DNA of 26,612 nucleotides from HRBIN23 sp046294495 (GCA_046294495.1 JBKBKV010000022.1:1-26612), one strand, 5' to 3'. Counted from the stretch's first letter, positions 1 to 8,823 are shown. The notes: generated by a model not told the origin, from the letters alone. Program-made: numbers and translations.

Positions 1-104
1 ACTGCACCTACGCCGATGACAATGCCCAAGAGGGTCAGGGCCGAGCGCAGGCGGTTGACGCTCAAGGCCCGAACGGCCGTCAACACGCTATCCCGTAGAG
101 ACAT
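1..104 (-). CDS. ABC transporter permease, MacB/FtsX type (N-terminal fragment)
   Basis: Only the first 34 codons lie in the window; the gene runs off the left edge. The visible residues (MSLRDSVLTAVRALSVNR, then LRSALTLLGIVIGVGAV) are the typical N-terminus of MacB/FtsX-type permeases: a short cytoplasmic amphipathic stretch leading into the first membrane helix. The ATG lies inside the end of the ATPase gene, overlapping it by 17 bp, so the two are translationally coupled. By context it is the membrane subunit of a tripartite efflux or lipoprotein-export-like system with the upstream ATPase and adaptor. The substrate cannot be told from the sequence. Confidence 0.8.
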   Translation of the reverse strand, partial: MSLRDSVLTAVRALSVNRLRSALTLLGIVIGVGA

Positions 105-786
105 GCCCGTCTCGCCTCTCTTCAACAATGCGCCCATCCCGCATCATCACAATCCTTTGCGCCCAGCCTGCGATATCCGCTTCGTGGGTAACCACCACCA
201 CCGTCATCCCCTCCTGCTGTAGTTGGCGGAAGAGGGACATAATCTCGTGGCTTGTGCGGGTATCCAGGTTACCAGTTGGCTCATCGGCCAGGATGAGTGA
301 GGGATTGTTCACCAGGGCGCGGGCAATGGCGACCCGCTGTTGCTCCCCGCCGGAGAGTTGATTGGAGCGGTAGCGAAGGCGTTCCCCAAGCCCCACACGC
401 TCAAGGACTTCCCTTGCCCTCTGACTGCGCCCTCTCACCACACCGGCATACATTAGGGGCAGTTCCACATTCTCCAGGGCTGTGGCCCGTGGTAGCAGAT
501 TATACGCCTGGAAGACAAAGCCGATTTTGCGGTTGCGCAGGCGGGCCAGGGCGCCCTCCCCCAAGCGTCCCACCTCCTGTCCCTCCAGCAGATAACGGCC
601 AGCAGTAGGGCGGTCCAGCAGGCCCATAATGTGCATTAGGGTGCTCTTGCCAGAGCCGCTGGGCCCCATAATAGCCACCATCTCCCCTGAGTAGATGGAC
701 AGGTCAACCCCTTGCAATGCCCGCACTTCTATAGCGCCAGTGCGGTATACCCGCTCTACCCCGCTCAGTTGGACTATGGGTTGCAT
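88..786 (-). CDS. ABC transporter ATP-binding protein, MacB/LolD family
   Basis: Cytoplasmic ATPase of 232 aa that powers a MacB-type exporter. The Walker A motif is GPSGSGKST at residues 41-49, the Q-loop is in FVFQAYNLLPRATALENVELP, the ABC signature LSGGEQQRVAIARAL lies near residue 143, and Walker B with D-loop is LILADEPTGNLD near residue 165. The H-loop follows in VVTHE. The LLPR..A.ENVELP stretch after the Q-loop and the length near 230 aa are typical of the LolD/MacB/YknY group. The gene starts 5 bp after the adaptor gene stops and overlaps the permease gene by 17 bp, so adaptor, ATPase and permease form one transcription unit. Confidence 0.95.
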   Translation of the reverse strand: MQPIVQLSGVERVYRTGAIEVRALQGVDLSIYSGEMVAIMGPSGSGKSTLMHIMGLLDRPTAGRYLLEGQEVGRLGEGALARLRNRKIGFVFQAYNLLPRATALENVELPLMYAGVVRGRSQRAREVLERVGLGERLRYRSNQLSGGEQQRVAIARALVNNPSLILADEPTGNLDTRTSHEIMSLFRQLQQEGMTVVVVTHEADIAGWAQRIVMMRDGRIVEERRDGHVSTG

Positions 787-791
787 ACCTG

Positions 792-2936
792 CTACCTTAC
801 GCCAAAGCCACCGGGGCCTACACCCCCTCTGAAGGTAGGCTGGGTTGTGGTGCGCTGGCCTGTTGCAGTGGGCACCACGACAGTCTCCCCCTCCTGGAGG
901 CCCGCAATAATCTCCACGCCCTGGTCCCCGCTGGTGCCTACCTGCACCTCTTTCAGGACACGCTTGCCATCGGCTTGCACCACCTCCACTACACGCTTGC
1001 CACCTTCTGTGCGCACCGCCCTAGCAGGGACAACAAGGACGCCCTCTTTCTGCTCAACGATAATGCGCGCACTCACAGTCATGCCTTCCCTAAGACCCAC
1101 GGCCAGGAAGCCAGCCCCCACCGAAGAGGCCGGTGTGCCTGCCCCACTTGGCGGGCGCTGGCCCGTCCTGCCGGCGCCCCCGGAAGGTATGGCCCCTGGA
1201 GGCGGACGCTGGCCTGAGCCGGCTTGAGGCGGCGCCCCGGGTGTTTGACCAGTCTGGGGAATAGTGAGGGCCAGGGTTACATCATATGAAACAACCCCCT
1301 GCTGGACACGCGCCACCGGGGATATGGATACAATTCTGCCCCGCAGGGGGAACTGCCCCAGGGCCTCCACACTAACCTGCGCCTCCTGACCAAAGCGCAG
1401 ACGGGCCACATCGGTCTCGTCCACCGAGGCCTGTATCTCCACCTGGGAGGGGTCTATGACCTCCACGGCAATGGTGGAGGCGCCGATTTGCACCCCTGCC
1501 TCGGCCTGCACCTGGGCTATAACGCCTGCGAAGGGGGCCTTAAGGGTGGCATTCTCCAGGCGACGCTGTGCGTCGGCCAGGGATGCCTTGGCTATCTCCA
1601 CTTGCAGACGGCGGGCCTCTAAAGTAGCGGGGTCGGGGCCTTTGAGGAGTTTCTCCAGGTCCTCCTGGGCACTGGCCAGGGCAGCGCGTGCCGAGGCGAC
1701 CTGGGCTGCCCTCTGAGCCAAGATAGCGTTGGCGCTGTCTTTTGCTCGTGCCAGGTCTGCTTCTGCCTGTCGTAGCGCCTCCTGAGCCGTGGCCAACGCC
1801 CTCTCCTTGGCCTCTATCTCCAGAGGGTCGGGCTTCATCTTATCCAGGTCCTCCTCCGCCTCCCTTACCGCAGCCTGGGCCGCGACCAGCGCCCTCTCCT
1901 TGGCCTCTATATCTAGGGGATCGGGTGGCGAAAGCATATCGGCCAGGCGCTTCTCGGCGTCAATTAGGTTTTGCTGGGCTGTCTTTACGGCATCCCTAGC
2001 CCGCTGGAGTGCATTTTCGGCGTTGAGGATGTTGCGCTGGGCCTGGGCCTTGAGGACCTCCAGGTTGTTACGAGAACTGGTTAGCGTGTTCCACGCTTGT
2101 AACACCGCACTGTCTACGCCGGAGGGCTGGACACCCAGCATTTCATGTGGTGGTATGGATGTATCTACCGCCAGGTAGGAGCGGTAAGTGCGCAGGAAGG
2201 TCTGCGTATAGGTGCGCTCGTTGGCCTCCACCTGGTTCTGGGCATCCTGCACTCGGTTAGCCCAGTCCTTGCGCGTGATGTCCAGGTCCATTTCTGCGAG
2301 TTGCAGGGAGCGTTGGGCCGTCTGTAAGCCGGAGCGGGCCAACTCCACATTCTCCTTGGACCGAGCCAAGTCCTCTTGGCTGTAGGGCTGGCGCGCCTTC
2401 TCCAGCGCCTCCTGCGCCCTCTGAACCCCCAAACGGGCATCCGCCACCCGCTGCTGGGCTTGGGCTGCGAGGAGAGTGGCCTCGCTCTGCGCCTTTGCGT
2501 AAGCCTCTTCAGCGTTGGCCAGGTTGGCCTTGGCCATCTCTGCGGCGGCGCGCGCCTGGGCGACCCGCGTTTCACTGAAACTGTCCAAGTAGTCTTGCAT
2601 GGCCCTCTCAGCGTTTTTCAGGTCCTGCTGGGCACGCAGGAGAGCGACCTCCAGGTCCCGGGTATCCAGGCGGGCCAGCACCTCTCCCTCGCCGACTTGC
2701 TGCCCTACCCGAACCCGCACCTCGCTAACGGTGCCGGCGGAGCCAAAGCTAAGTTTGGCCTGCTTTGAGAAAACGGTGTTGCCGGAGGCCAGCACACTCA
2801 CCTGAAAAGTGCTCCGTCGGACGGTTTCGGTGCGCAGGTTCGCGGTGCCCTGGGCAATCCGGGCTGTGCGACACGCCGTAAGAGGGAACGCCACCAAAGC
2901 CAACCCCGCAATCAACAATAGCCAGTGCCGTCTCAC
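792..2936 (-). CDS. HlyD/MacA-type periplasmic adaptor, probable lipoprotein, with long coiled coil
   Basis: About 714 aa if the second of two adjacent GTG codons is used. It lies 7 nt after GGAGG, whereas an upstream ATG at 2963 would put that Shine-Dalgarno inside the gene. A hydrophobic signal ends in LTAC, so Cys22 is a likely lipidation site. Next come the first half of a biotinyl-lipoyl-like domain (GTVSEVRVRVGQQVGEGEVL), a very long Ala/Glu/Gln-rich coiled coil (roughly residues 95-460), the second lipoyl half (ATLKAPFAGVIAQVQAEAG), a beta-barrel domain and a membrane-proximal domain (ARAVRTEGGKRVVEV). A Pro/Gly-rich insertion lies between the beta-barrel strands near residues 575-610. 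At about twice the length of MacA, the difference is mostly coiled coil with internal duplications. It links the ABC permease to extracytoplasmic substrate or the envelope. Confidence 0.88.
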   Translation of the reverse strand: MRRHWLLLIAGLALVAFPLTACRTARIAQGTANLRTETVRRSTFQVSVLASGNTVFSKQAKLSFGSAGTVSEVRVRVGQQVGEGEVLARLDTRDLEVALLRAQQDLKNAERAMQDYLDSFSETRVAQARAAAEMAKANLANAEEAYAKAQSEATLLAAQAQQRVADARLGVQRAQEALEKARQPYSQEDLARSKENVELARSGLQTAQRSLQLAEMDLDITRKDWANRVQDAQNQVEANERTYTQTFLRTYRSYLAVDTSIPPHEMLGVQPSGVDSAVLQAWNTLTSSRNNLEVLKAQAQRNILNAENALQRARDAVKTAQQNLIDAEKRLADMLSPPDPLDIEAKERALVAAQAAVREAEEDLDKMKPDPLEIEAKERALATAQEALRQAEADLARAKDSANAILAQRAAQVASARAALASAQEDLEKLLKGPDPATLEARRLQVEIAKASLADAQRRLENATLKAPFAGVIAQVQAEAGVQIGASTIAVEVIDPSQVEIQASVDETDVARLRFGQEAQVSVEALGQFPLRGRIVSISPVARVQQGVVSYDVTLALTIPQTGQTPGAPPQAGSGQRPPPGAIPSGGAGRTGQRPPSGAGTPASSVGAGFLAVGLREGMTVSARIIVEQKEGVLVVPARAVRTEGGKRVVEVVQADGKRVLKEVQVGTSGDQGVEIIAGLQEGETVVVPTATGQRTTTQPTFRGGVGPGGFGVR
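1737..1922 (-). repeat. Tandem 31-codon repeat in the adaptor coiled coil
   Basis: Two adjacent 93-bp units encode DPLDIEAKERALVAAQ... and DPLEIEAKERALATAQ.... A 17-bp stretch (plus strand ctctccttggcctctat) recurs exactly at 1801 and 1894, 93 bp apart. A third, diverged unit (DPATLEARRLQVEIAKASL) lies further along the protein, near plus-strand 1550-1640. The repeats lengthen the coiled-coil hairpin. Confidence 0.8.
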
Positions 2937-2989
2937 CACTTCACCTCCAAAGGGGTTCAGCAAACTATAACGCTCAAGGCTCTCCAGAG

Positions 2990-3565
2990 TTAGCCCGCGT
3001 TGACCCAGTCCATAGCGCGCTCCACCCCTCTCTCCAGCACCAGGGACACCCCTGCACTAGCCCGCTCCACGGCTTTGGCGATGACCCCCTCCTCCTCGGA
3101 GGTAAAGGGGGAGAGGACATACTCAACGGGGTCTACCCCCGGGGGAGGGCGCCCGATGCCGATGCGCAGGCGTGGGAACTCTTCACTGCCCAGAGCCACG
3201 ATGACCGATTGCAACCCCCTATGCCCACCAGAACTCCCCTTTAGACGCAGGCGCAGTTTCCCCAGGGGCAGATCCATATCATCGCATAGCACCAGCAGTT
3301 CCCAGCGCAGGTCCACTTCCAGATGTCGGACCACCTGAGCGACAGCACGGCCACTGTGGTTCATGAAGGTGCGAGGGCGCACCAGCACCAGTTCCCCGTG
3401 GGGCGTCTGTCCATAGGCGAGGGAGGCGCTGGGGAGGTCTCGCCTCCAGGCAAGCCTAATACGCCTGGCCAGAGCCTCAACGCACCGGCGCCCCACATTG
3501 TGGCGTGTATTAGTATAGAGGGGGCCAGGGTTCCCCAGCCCTACCACCACCAGCCGGCCAGCCAT
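2990..3565 (-). CDS. pth: Peptidyl-tRNA hydrolase
   Basis: Pth cleaves the ester bond of peptidyl-tRNA released from stalled ribosomes, recycling tRNA in the cytoplasm. The 191-aa length is standard. It has the family motifs: VGLGNPGPLYTNTRHNVG with Asn12 and catalytic His22, FMNHSG with Asn69, and LCDDMDLPLGKLRLR with Asp95, the counterpart of E. coli Asp93. GSSGGHRGLQS follows. The start ATG has AGAGGG upstream. It lies 102 bp downstream of ligA and about 53 bp upstream of the adaptor start, in the same direction, so it is probably co-transcribed. Confidence 0.97.
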   Translation of the reverse strand: MAGRLVVVGLGNPGPLYTNTRHNVGRRCVEALARRIRLAWRRDLPSASLAYGQTPHGELVLVRPRTFMNHSGRAVAQVVRHLEVDLRWELLVLCDDMDLPLGKLRLRLKGSSGGHRGLQSVIVALGSEEFPRLRIGIGRPPPGVDPVEYVLSPFTSEEEGVIAKAVERASAGVSLVLERGVERAMDWVNAG

Positions 3566-3667
3566 AGCCCTCTACCCCTGCCTAGAGCCCAGGACACGGC
3601 GAAGCAGGTCCAAAACCTGGGGGTAAGCACAGGGCTAAAGGGCAAGGGGCAGGACAACTGCATCACC

Positions 3668-5689
3668 CTACACCCCTGTTCTCTCCCCGATAAGGGCCAG
3701 GAACTGTTCCTCTGTAAGGAGGGTCGTTCCGAACTTGCGAGCCTGGGCCATCTTGGTTTCCCCTGGGTCAGCGCCTACCACCAGGTAAGTAGTCTTGCGG
3801 GTTACTGTATCTGTGGGAATACCCCCCAGGGTCTTGACCTTCGCCTCTGCCTGTGGACGGGACATAGACGCCAAGGTGCCGGTGAAGCAGAACATCTTCC
3901 CCGCCAGGGGGAGGTGGGCAGAGACTAGGGTTGGCTCCCCCTCCTCCATATGCACACCCGCCTCCCGCAACTTGGCGATAAGGCGGCGGTTCCGCTCCTC
4001 CTGGAGGAAGGCCACCACGCTCTGGGCAGTCTCCGGGCCAATGCCCTGTATAGCCAGCAGATCGTCCACAGAGGCCGCAAGCAGACGCTCCATAGAGCGG
4101 AACTTGGCGGCAATCTGCTGAGCCGTTACCGACCCTACATGGTAAACCCCCAGGGCCACCAGGAGTTGGGAGAGGGGACGGTTCTTGCTCTTGGCAATGC
4201 TACCCAGGATGTTACCGGCCAGTTTGTCCCCCATGCGCTCCAGTTTGAGCAGGTCGTCTTTGGTGATGCGATACAGGTCGGCCACATCCTGCACCAGCCC
4301 CGCCTTCACCAAGGCCCGACACCACTGCTCCCCTAGACCGTCTATCTCCATAGCCTTGGCGAAGTGAATTAGGCGCTCCAGGAACTGTGCAGGGCAGGAG
4401 GCGTTAGTGCAGAAGGCGAAAGCCTCCCCTGGGGGACGCACCACTCGGGCACCACAAACAGGGCAAGTGGTAGGCATCCGAAACTCCTGCTCCTGGCCCG
4501 TGCGGCGCGCAGGGATAGGGGCTACCACCTGAGGGATGACCTCCCCTGCCCGCTCCACAATAACCCAATCGCCGATGCGGATGTCCCGGCTTTTGATGTA
4601 GTCTTCGTTATGCAAAGTGGCCTTGGAGACGGTAACGCCCCCTACAGACACCGGCTGCAGGATGGCGTAGGGGTTGAGCCGCCCCGTCCTCCCCACATTT
4701 ATGCCGATGGAGATAAGGCGTGTGGTGGCCTGGGTGGCAGGCCACTTGTAGGCCACGGCCCAGCGTGGCTCGCGCCCCACTACACCCAACCGCTCCCAAA
4801 GGGGGAAGGGGTCTACCTTTACCACCACGCCATCCGTCTCGTAGGGGAGGTCGTGGTGCTTCTCCAGCCACTCCCGATAGTAGTCCACCACCTCTTGGGA
4901 TGTGGTAACCCGGCGCGTGTGGGGATTGGTGCGGAAGCCCAACTCCTTCAGCCATTGGAGTGTCCCCCACTGGGTATTGGGATGGCTCCCCCCCTCTACA
5001 GCCCCTATGCCATACACCCAGATATCCAGGCGGCGTCGGGCGGTAACGGAGGGGTCCAGTTGACGCACCGAGCCGGCGGCAGCGTTGCGGGGGTTGGCAA
5101 AGAGGGGCAAGCCTTCGGCAGCCCGCTCCTCGTTGAGGCGGTGGAAGGCCTCCTTGGCCATATACACCTCGCCCCGCACCTCCATCGCGGCCGGGCCGGT
5201 GCCCAGCAGGCGCAGGGGGATGCTCTTGATGGTCTTCAGGTTGTTGGTAACATCCTCGCCACGGAAGCCGTCGCCGCGGGTCGCCCCTTTGGTGAACACC
5301 CCTTTCTCGTAGGTGAGGGAGACAGCCAGGCCGTCCACCTTCATCTCACAGGTCATGGCGAAGGTCTCCCCTTCCAGGAGGCGGCGCACCCGCTCATACC
5401 AGGCGAGGAACTCCTCCTCATTGAAGGCGTTGGCCAGGGAGAGCATAGGCTGGCGGTGCACCACCTCGGCGAAGCCCTCGGCAGGGGGGGCACCCACTCG
5501 CTGGGTAGGGGAATCGGGGGTAACCAGTTCCGGATACCGGGCCTCCAGTTCCCGCAGTTCCCGCATTAGGGCGTCATACTCGGCGTCGCTAATGACAGGG
5601 GAGTCCAGAACATAATAGCGGTAGTTGTGGTAATGGATCTCCTTGCGGAGCCACTCTATACGCTCTATAACCTTGGGGTCTACAGGCAT
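3668..5689 (-). CDS. ligA: NAD+-dependent DNA ligase
   Basis: LigA seals nicks during replication and repair using NAD+. From the ATG at 5689 (GGAGG 7 nt upstream) it is 673 aa, the usual length. Domains in order: Ia (HYHNYRYYVLDSPVISDAEYD), adenylation domain with CEMKVDG and nucleophile Lys117, an OB fold, a four-Cys zinc finger (CPVCGARVV...CTNASCPAQ), a helix-hairpin-helix region (GIGPETAQSVVAF) and a C-terminal BRCT domain (GKMFCFTGTL...TTYLVVGADPG). An open frame continues 53 codons upstream, but those residues do not look like LigA and lack a ribosome binding site. It lies within a minus-strand run, downstream of the PH-like gene. Confidence 0.97.
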   Translation of the reverse strand: MPVDPKVIERIEWLRKEIHYHNYRYYVLDSPVISDAEYDALMRELRELEARYPELVTPDSPTQRVGAPPAEGFAEVVHRQPMLSLANAFNEEEFLAWYERVRRLLEGETFAMTCEMKVDGLAVSLTYEKGVFTKGATRGDGFRGEDVTNNLKTIKSIPLRLLGTGPAAMEVRGEVYMAKEAFHRLNEERAAEGLPLFANPRNAAAGSVRQLDPSVTARRRLDIWVYGIGAVEGGSHPNTQWGTLQWLKELGFRTNPHTRRVTTSQEVVDYYREWLEKHHDLPYETDGVVVKVDPFPLWERLGVVGREPRWAVAYKWPATQATTRLISIGINVGRTGRLNPYAILQPVSVGGVTVSKATLHNEDYIKSRDIRIGDWVIVERAGEVIPQVVAPIPARRTGQEQEFRMPTTCPVCGARVVRPPGEAFAFCTNASCPAQFLERLIHFAKAMEIDGLGEQWCRALVKAGLVQDVADLYRITKDDLLKLERMGDKLAGNILGSIAKSKNRPLSQLLVALGVYHVGSVTAQQIAAKFRSMERLLAASVDDLLAIQGIGPETAQSVVAFLQEERNRRLIAKLREAGVHMEEGEPTLVSAHLPLAGKMFCFTGTLASMSRPQAEAKVKTLGGIPTDTVTRKTTYLVVGADPGETKMAQARKFGTTLLTEEQFLALIGERTGV

Positions 5690-5877
5690 GGAGATGCCTC
5701 CCCACCGTGTAACTTCCACGGCTGAGTATAGCACCCGCCTCACAGGCAGGAATAACAGGGAGAAACGGCCTCCTCGCCCATAAAACACAAGGCATACAGA
5801 GTAGAGGGGGCATCTGGCAGTAAAGGCTAGACCAACAGCAGGGACCAAGCCCTATCTCGTCGTGCTGGGGGCGGGCT

Positions 5878-6366
5878 TTAGGCGGTGCCCTTCTGCTCCC
5901 CTTCGCGCTTCGCTTTGCGGATGCGTTGCAGGTGCTCATGAACGGTGCGGGCCAGTTGGCGCGCTGCCTCGCTGCGGGTGTCCTCTAGACGCCAGCGGGC
6001 CTGCTCGGCTTTAGACAGGCGTGCGCTGCGGAACTCCAGGAACATCTTGCGGGTGAAGAATCCGTAGAGCACTAGTCCTGCCCCCGCCAGCACCAGCACT
6101 AGAGCCAGGGTCTGCAACCCCTTCTGCCCCGGGGGCTGGGGAAGCAACAGGCCCATGAGGGCCAGCACCAGTCCCCCCAACAGCAGGGCTATGCGTGTGC
6201 GCACCCCCAGACGGATACCGGCGATCTCCTCGTAAGGTAGAGACTCCACCGGCTGGGGGAGGGTCGGGTCGTCCGTGTAGCGGATAAGACGGCGGTCGGT
6301 GGCGTGGAAGGCCCCGCACGAGGCCAGCACCCTTTCCCCCGATTGCAGATACTGTTCAACGCTCAT
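5878..6366 (-). CDS. Small PH-like membrane protein, function unknown
   Basis: 162 aa from an ATG with GGGGGAG just upstream. The N-terminus (YLQSGERVLASCGAFHATDRRLIRYTDD...VESLPYEEIAGIRLG) has the beta-strand pattern of bacterial PH-like (bPH/YdbS-type) domains. Two membrane helices follow (about residues 57-75 and 84-104), then a charged, helical, Lys/Arg/Glu-rich cytoplasmic tail of about 50 aa. It is probably an inner-membrane protein with a cytosolic PH-like fold. No partner is evident; the neighbours are a CoA-transferase and ligA. The domain call rests on pattern only. Confidence 0.7.
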   Translation of the reverse strand: MSVEQYLQSGERVLASCGAFHATDRRLIRYTDDPTLPQPVESLPYEEIAGIRLGVRTRIALLLGGLVLALMGLLLPQPPGQKGLQTLALVLVLAGAGLVLYGFFTRKMFLEFRSARLSKAEQARWRLEDTRSEAARQLARTVHEHLQRIRKAKREGEQKGTA

Positions 6367-6393
6367 GGCACTCCCCCCTACTTCCCTGTGCCT

Positions 6394-6399
6394 ATTATA
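6394..6399 (-). promoter_or_regulatory. Probable -10 element for the PH-like gene
   Basis: On the minus strand this is a perfect TATAAT, 27 bp upstream of the ATG at 6366, in the only gap between the CoA-transferase stop and the PH-like gene. The bases at the -35 position do not match TTGACA well, so it may be weak or depend on an activator. Confidence 0.4.
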
Positions 6400-6421
6400 G
6401 ACGGGAATGGCACTGGGTGTA

Positions 6422-8698
6422 TCAGCCCAGGACGCCCATATTACGCATGGTAGCGATGTCTTTGTCAGTGTAGCCCAGTTCTCGGAGCACCTCGTCGGTA
6501 TGCTGGCCCAGGGCTGGAGCCGCGCCCCACAGGCGCCCTGGCGTCTGGGCGAAATGGAAGGTAAGCCCCACCTGTTGCACCCTCCCCAACTCGGCGGAGT
6601 TATGCTCGGCCAGACGCCCCCCCTCCCACAGCCTCTGCTCATGAAAGAGGGCTCTGCTCAAACGCGCTGGTGCACAAGGCACGCCGGCCCCGGCCAGGGC
6701 CGAGAGCCAGTGGGCAACGCTGGCCCTTTGGAAACGCTCCTCCAGGAGGCGCTGGGCCTGGGTGTGTTCCCCAGCGGGGAAGGTGCCCTCCAGGCCGAGG
6801 GTGCGGCAGAGAGCCTGCCAGTGGGACGCTTCGGTGCAAGCCACGAAAAGCCAGCCGTCGCGAGCCTGATAGAGGCGATAGCCCGGTCCGGTGCCCAACT
6901 GGTCAAGGTGAAGGGGGCGGGGCAAGCCCTGGGCCTGGAAGAACTCCCCGGCCTGAATGGCGAAGGCAGCGTTCAGAAGGCACGAGTCTACCCGCTGGCC
7001 ATGCCCTGTTCGGGCCCGGTGCCATAGGGCCAGGAGCACCCCCCACGCCCCCAGCATGGCGGCGGCGTAGTCGGTAATGGCCACCCGCAGGAAAACTGGG
7101 GGATGTCCCTGGTCGGCCATAGCCCCGCTCTGGGCCTGAAGAAGAGGGTCAAAGGTGGGGCGGTCGCTAAAGGGGCCATGGGGGCCATAGCCGGTAACGG
7201 AGCAATAGACCAGGCTGGGGTTGATGCGGCGCAGGGATGCCTCGTCTACGCCCAGGCGCTCCGCCACGCCCGGGCGGTAGTTCTGAACTACCACCTCCAC
7301 CTGCTCCACCAGACGATAGAGCACTTCCCTTCCACGGGGGCGTGTGAGGTCTATCACCATGCCACGCTTGCCCCGGTTCCATCCCTGGAAGGCCCCGATG
7401 TTGGGGCGGAAGGGGTCGCCGGTGGGAGGCTCCACCTTGACCACCTGCGCCCCCAGGTCGGCCAGGATGCTGGAGCAATAGGCCCCGGCTATATACATGG
7501 CCAGGTCTACCACACGCACACCCTCCAGGGGAGAGGCAAGGGGCTTGCCCTCTATGGGTGGAGGAGGGGGAGGGCGTTGTGCCTCTTCCAGGATTTGCTG
7601 GGTGTGCTGGCCCGGCAATGGAGCCGGCCCCTTTACCCTGCCGGGGGTGTGGGACAGGCAAACAGGGATTCCCATCTGGCGCGTGGTGCCCAGGAGGGGG
7701 TCGTCCACCGTTACGACGATGCCGTTGTGCACCACCTGGGGGTGCTGGAGGAACTCCTCTCGCTCCTGAACGGGGGCACAGGGGATGTCGTGCCGGCGAA
7801 GCAGGTCCAGCCAGTGCTGGCGTGGCTTCTGGCGGAACAGGTCGGTAAGGGTGCGGGTCAGAGGGTCGTAGGCTTCCTGGGGAAGGCCCCAGGGGGCGTG
7901 GGCAAAGACGGGGTCTGCTGTCCATTCAGGCCGTTCCAGTGCTATGCACAACTTGTTCCAGAAAGTGGTGTTGCCACACGCCAGGAAAAACCACTGACCG
8001 TCGCCCCCCTCATAGAGACGATAGACCGGGTTGACGCCCTGGGGGGAACGACGCCCACCTGCCATAGGGCGCACCTGCGGCCCCCCTACAATGGTGCCCG
8101 TCTGGAGGGCAAGGGAACCGTCCACCAGGGAGACCTCCACTTCCTGCCCTCGCCCGCCCTTGTGGCGGGCCAGCAGGGCGGCCGTTACGGCGATGACCCC
8201 GTTCAGTGCCGCCCCATAACTGGGCAGTGGCAGGTAGACGAAGGCAGGGGGATTACCCACCCCGCCCTGGTCGCCGTAGATACCAGTCCAGGCGGAGATA
8301 AGCCCATCGTCGGCGGGCAGGTGTGCCTGGGGCCAACCCCACGGGAAGGGGGGCATGCGACAAACGACAAGACGGGGGAAGCGTTCGGCCAGCAAGGGGC
8401 CGGTAAGGCGCAGGGCATGCGCTCCCTCCGGGGTCAGGTCGTGGAGAAGCACATCGGCCCTGGCCAGAAGCCCGTTCAGGGCTTCTCGTCCCTGAAGTGT
8501 ATCCAAGGCCAGGATGGCGCTCTCTTTCCCCCGGTCAAATAGGCGGGCCAGGTGGGGATGCCACAGGCCAGCGGGGGGCGGCTCCCCACGCTCTATACGC
8601 ACCACTCGCGCCCCCATATCCCCCAGGAGCATGGCAGCATACCGAGGCGCAAGGGCTTTGCCCAGGTCTACTACAAGCAGGCCTTCCAGGGATTGCAC
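6422..8698 (-). CDS. Fused double-domain class III (CaiB/BaiF) CoA-transferase
   Basis: 758 aa with two complete CaiB/BaiF-type halves joined by a Pro-rich linker near residues 371-390. This is about twice the usual length of roughly 400 aa. The second half opens with the textbook motif LEGVRVVDLAMYIAGAYCSS...LADLGAQVVKVEPPTGDPFR. The first half has a more degenerate version (LLVVDLGKALAPRYAAMLLGDMGARVVRIE). The catalytic Asp that carries the acyl-anhydride is present in half 1 (VSLVDGSLALQ, Asp193) but is Asn576 in half 2 (SCLLNAAFAIQ). The family moves CoA between carboxylic acids in the cytoplasm; the substrate here is unknown. The start is GTG with AGGGGG upstream. It is probably the first gene of the minus-strand run to position 1. 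Confidence 0.92.
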   Translation of the reverse strand: MQSLEGLLVVDLGKALAPRYAAMLLGDMGARVVRIERGEPPPAGLWHPHLARLFDRGKESAILALDTLQGREALNGLLARADVLLHDLTPEGAHALRLTGPLLAERFPRLVVCRMPPFPWGWPQAHLPADDGLISAWTGIYGDQGGVGNPPAFVYLPLPSYGAALNGVIAVTAALLARHKGGRGQEVEVSLVDGSLALQTGTIVGGPQVRPMAGGRRSPQGVNPVYRLYEGGDGQWFFLACGNTTFWNKLCIALERPEWTADPVFAHAPWGLPQEAYDPLTRTLTDLFRQKPRQHWLDLLRRHDIPCAPVQEREEFLQHPQVVHNGIVVTVDDPLLGTTRQMGIPVCLSHTPGRVKGPAPLPGQHTQQILEEAQRPPPPPPIEGKPLASPLEGVRVVDLAMYIAGAYCSSILADLGAQVVKVEPPTGDPFRPNIGAFQGWNRGKRGMVIDLTRPRGREVLYRLVEQVEVVVQNYRPGVAERLGVDEASLRRINPSLVYCSVTGYGPHGPFSDRPTFDPLLQAQSGAMADQGHPPVFLRVAITDYAAAMLGAWGVLLALWHRARTGHGQRVDSCLLNAAFAIQAGEFFQAQGLPRPLHLDQLGTGPGYRLYQARDGWLFVACTEASHWQALCRTLGLEGTFPAGEHTQAQRLLEERFQRASVAHWLSALAGAGVPCAPARLSRALFHEQRLWEGGRLAEHNSAELGRVQQVGLTFHFAQTPGRLWGAAPALGQHTDEVLRELGYTDKDIATMRNMGVLG

Positions 8699-8823
8699 AA
8701 CACCCCCTGGAAAGGAAGTATAGCGTGCTTCCCCGCGTCAGGGGAGCGATCCGAAGGTGGGGATACTTTCACCTGCTAGGATAGATGTGTCTACTCTTTC
8801 ACGCTCCAGTGCAAAGGAGGCGC

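Noticed and set aside
3566..3667. Possible terminator hairpin between ligA and pth (CAGGT-CCAAA-ACCTG)
   Set aside because: The stem is only 5 bp and there is no T run on either strand, so transcription probably reads through from ligA to pth.
4610..5569. Long plus-strand open frame of 319 codons
   Set aside because: It lies antisense to ligA, is rich in low-information residues, has no ribosome binding site and no family motif. It is a by-product of GC-rich coding sequence on the other strand.
5690..5848. N-terminal extension of LigA (53 codons upstream)
   Set aside because: The residues do not resemble LigA, and the internal ATG at 5689 has a good GGAGG and gives the family length.
7103..8542. 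Plus-strand open frame of 479 codons opposite the CoA-transferase
   Set aside because: The minus-strand frame has clear CaiB/BaiF motifs throughout; this frame has none and no ribosome binding site.
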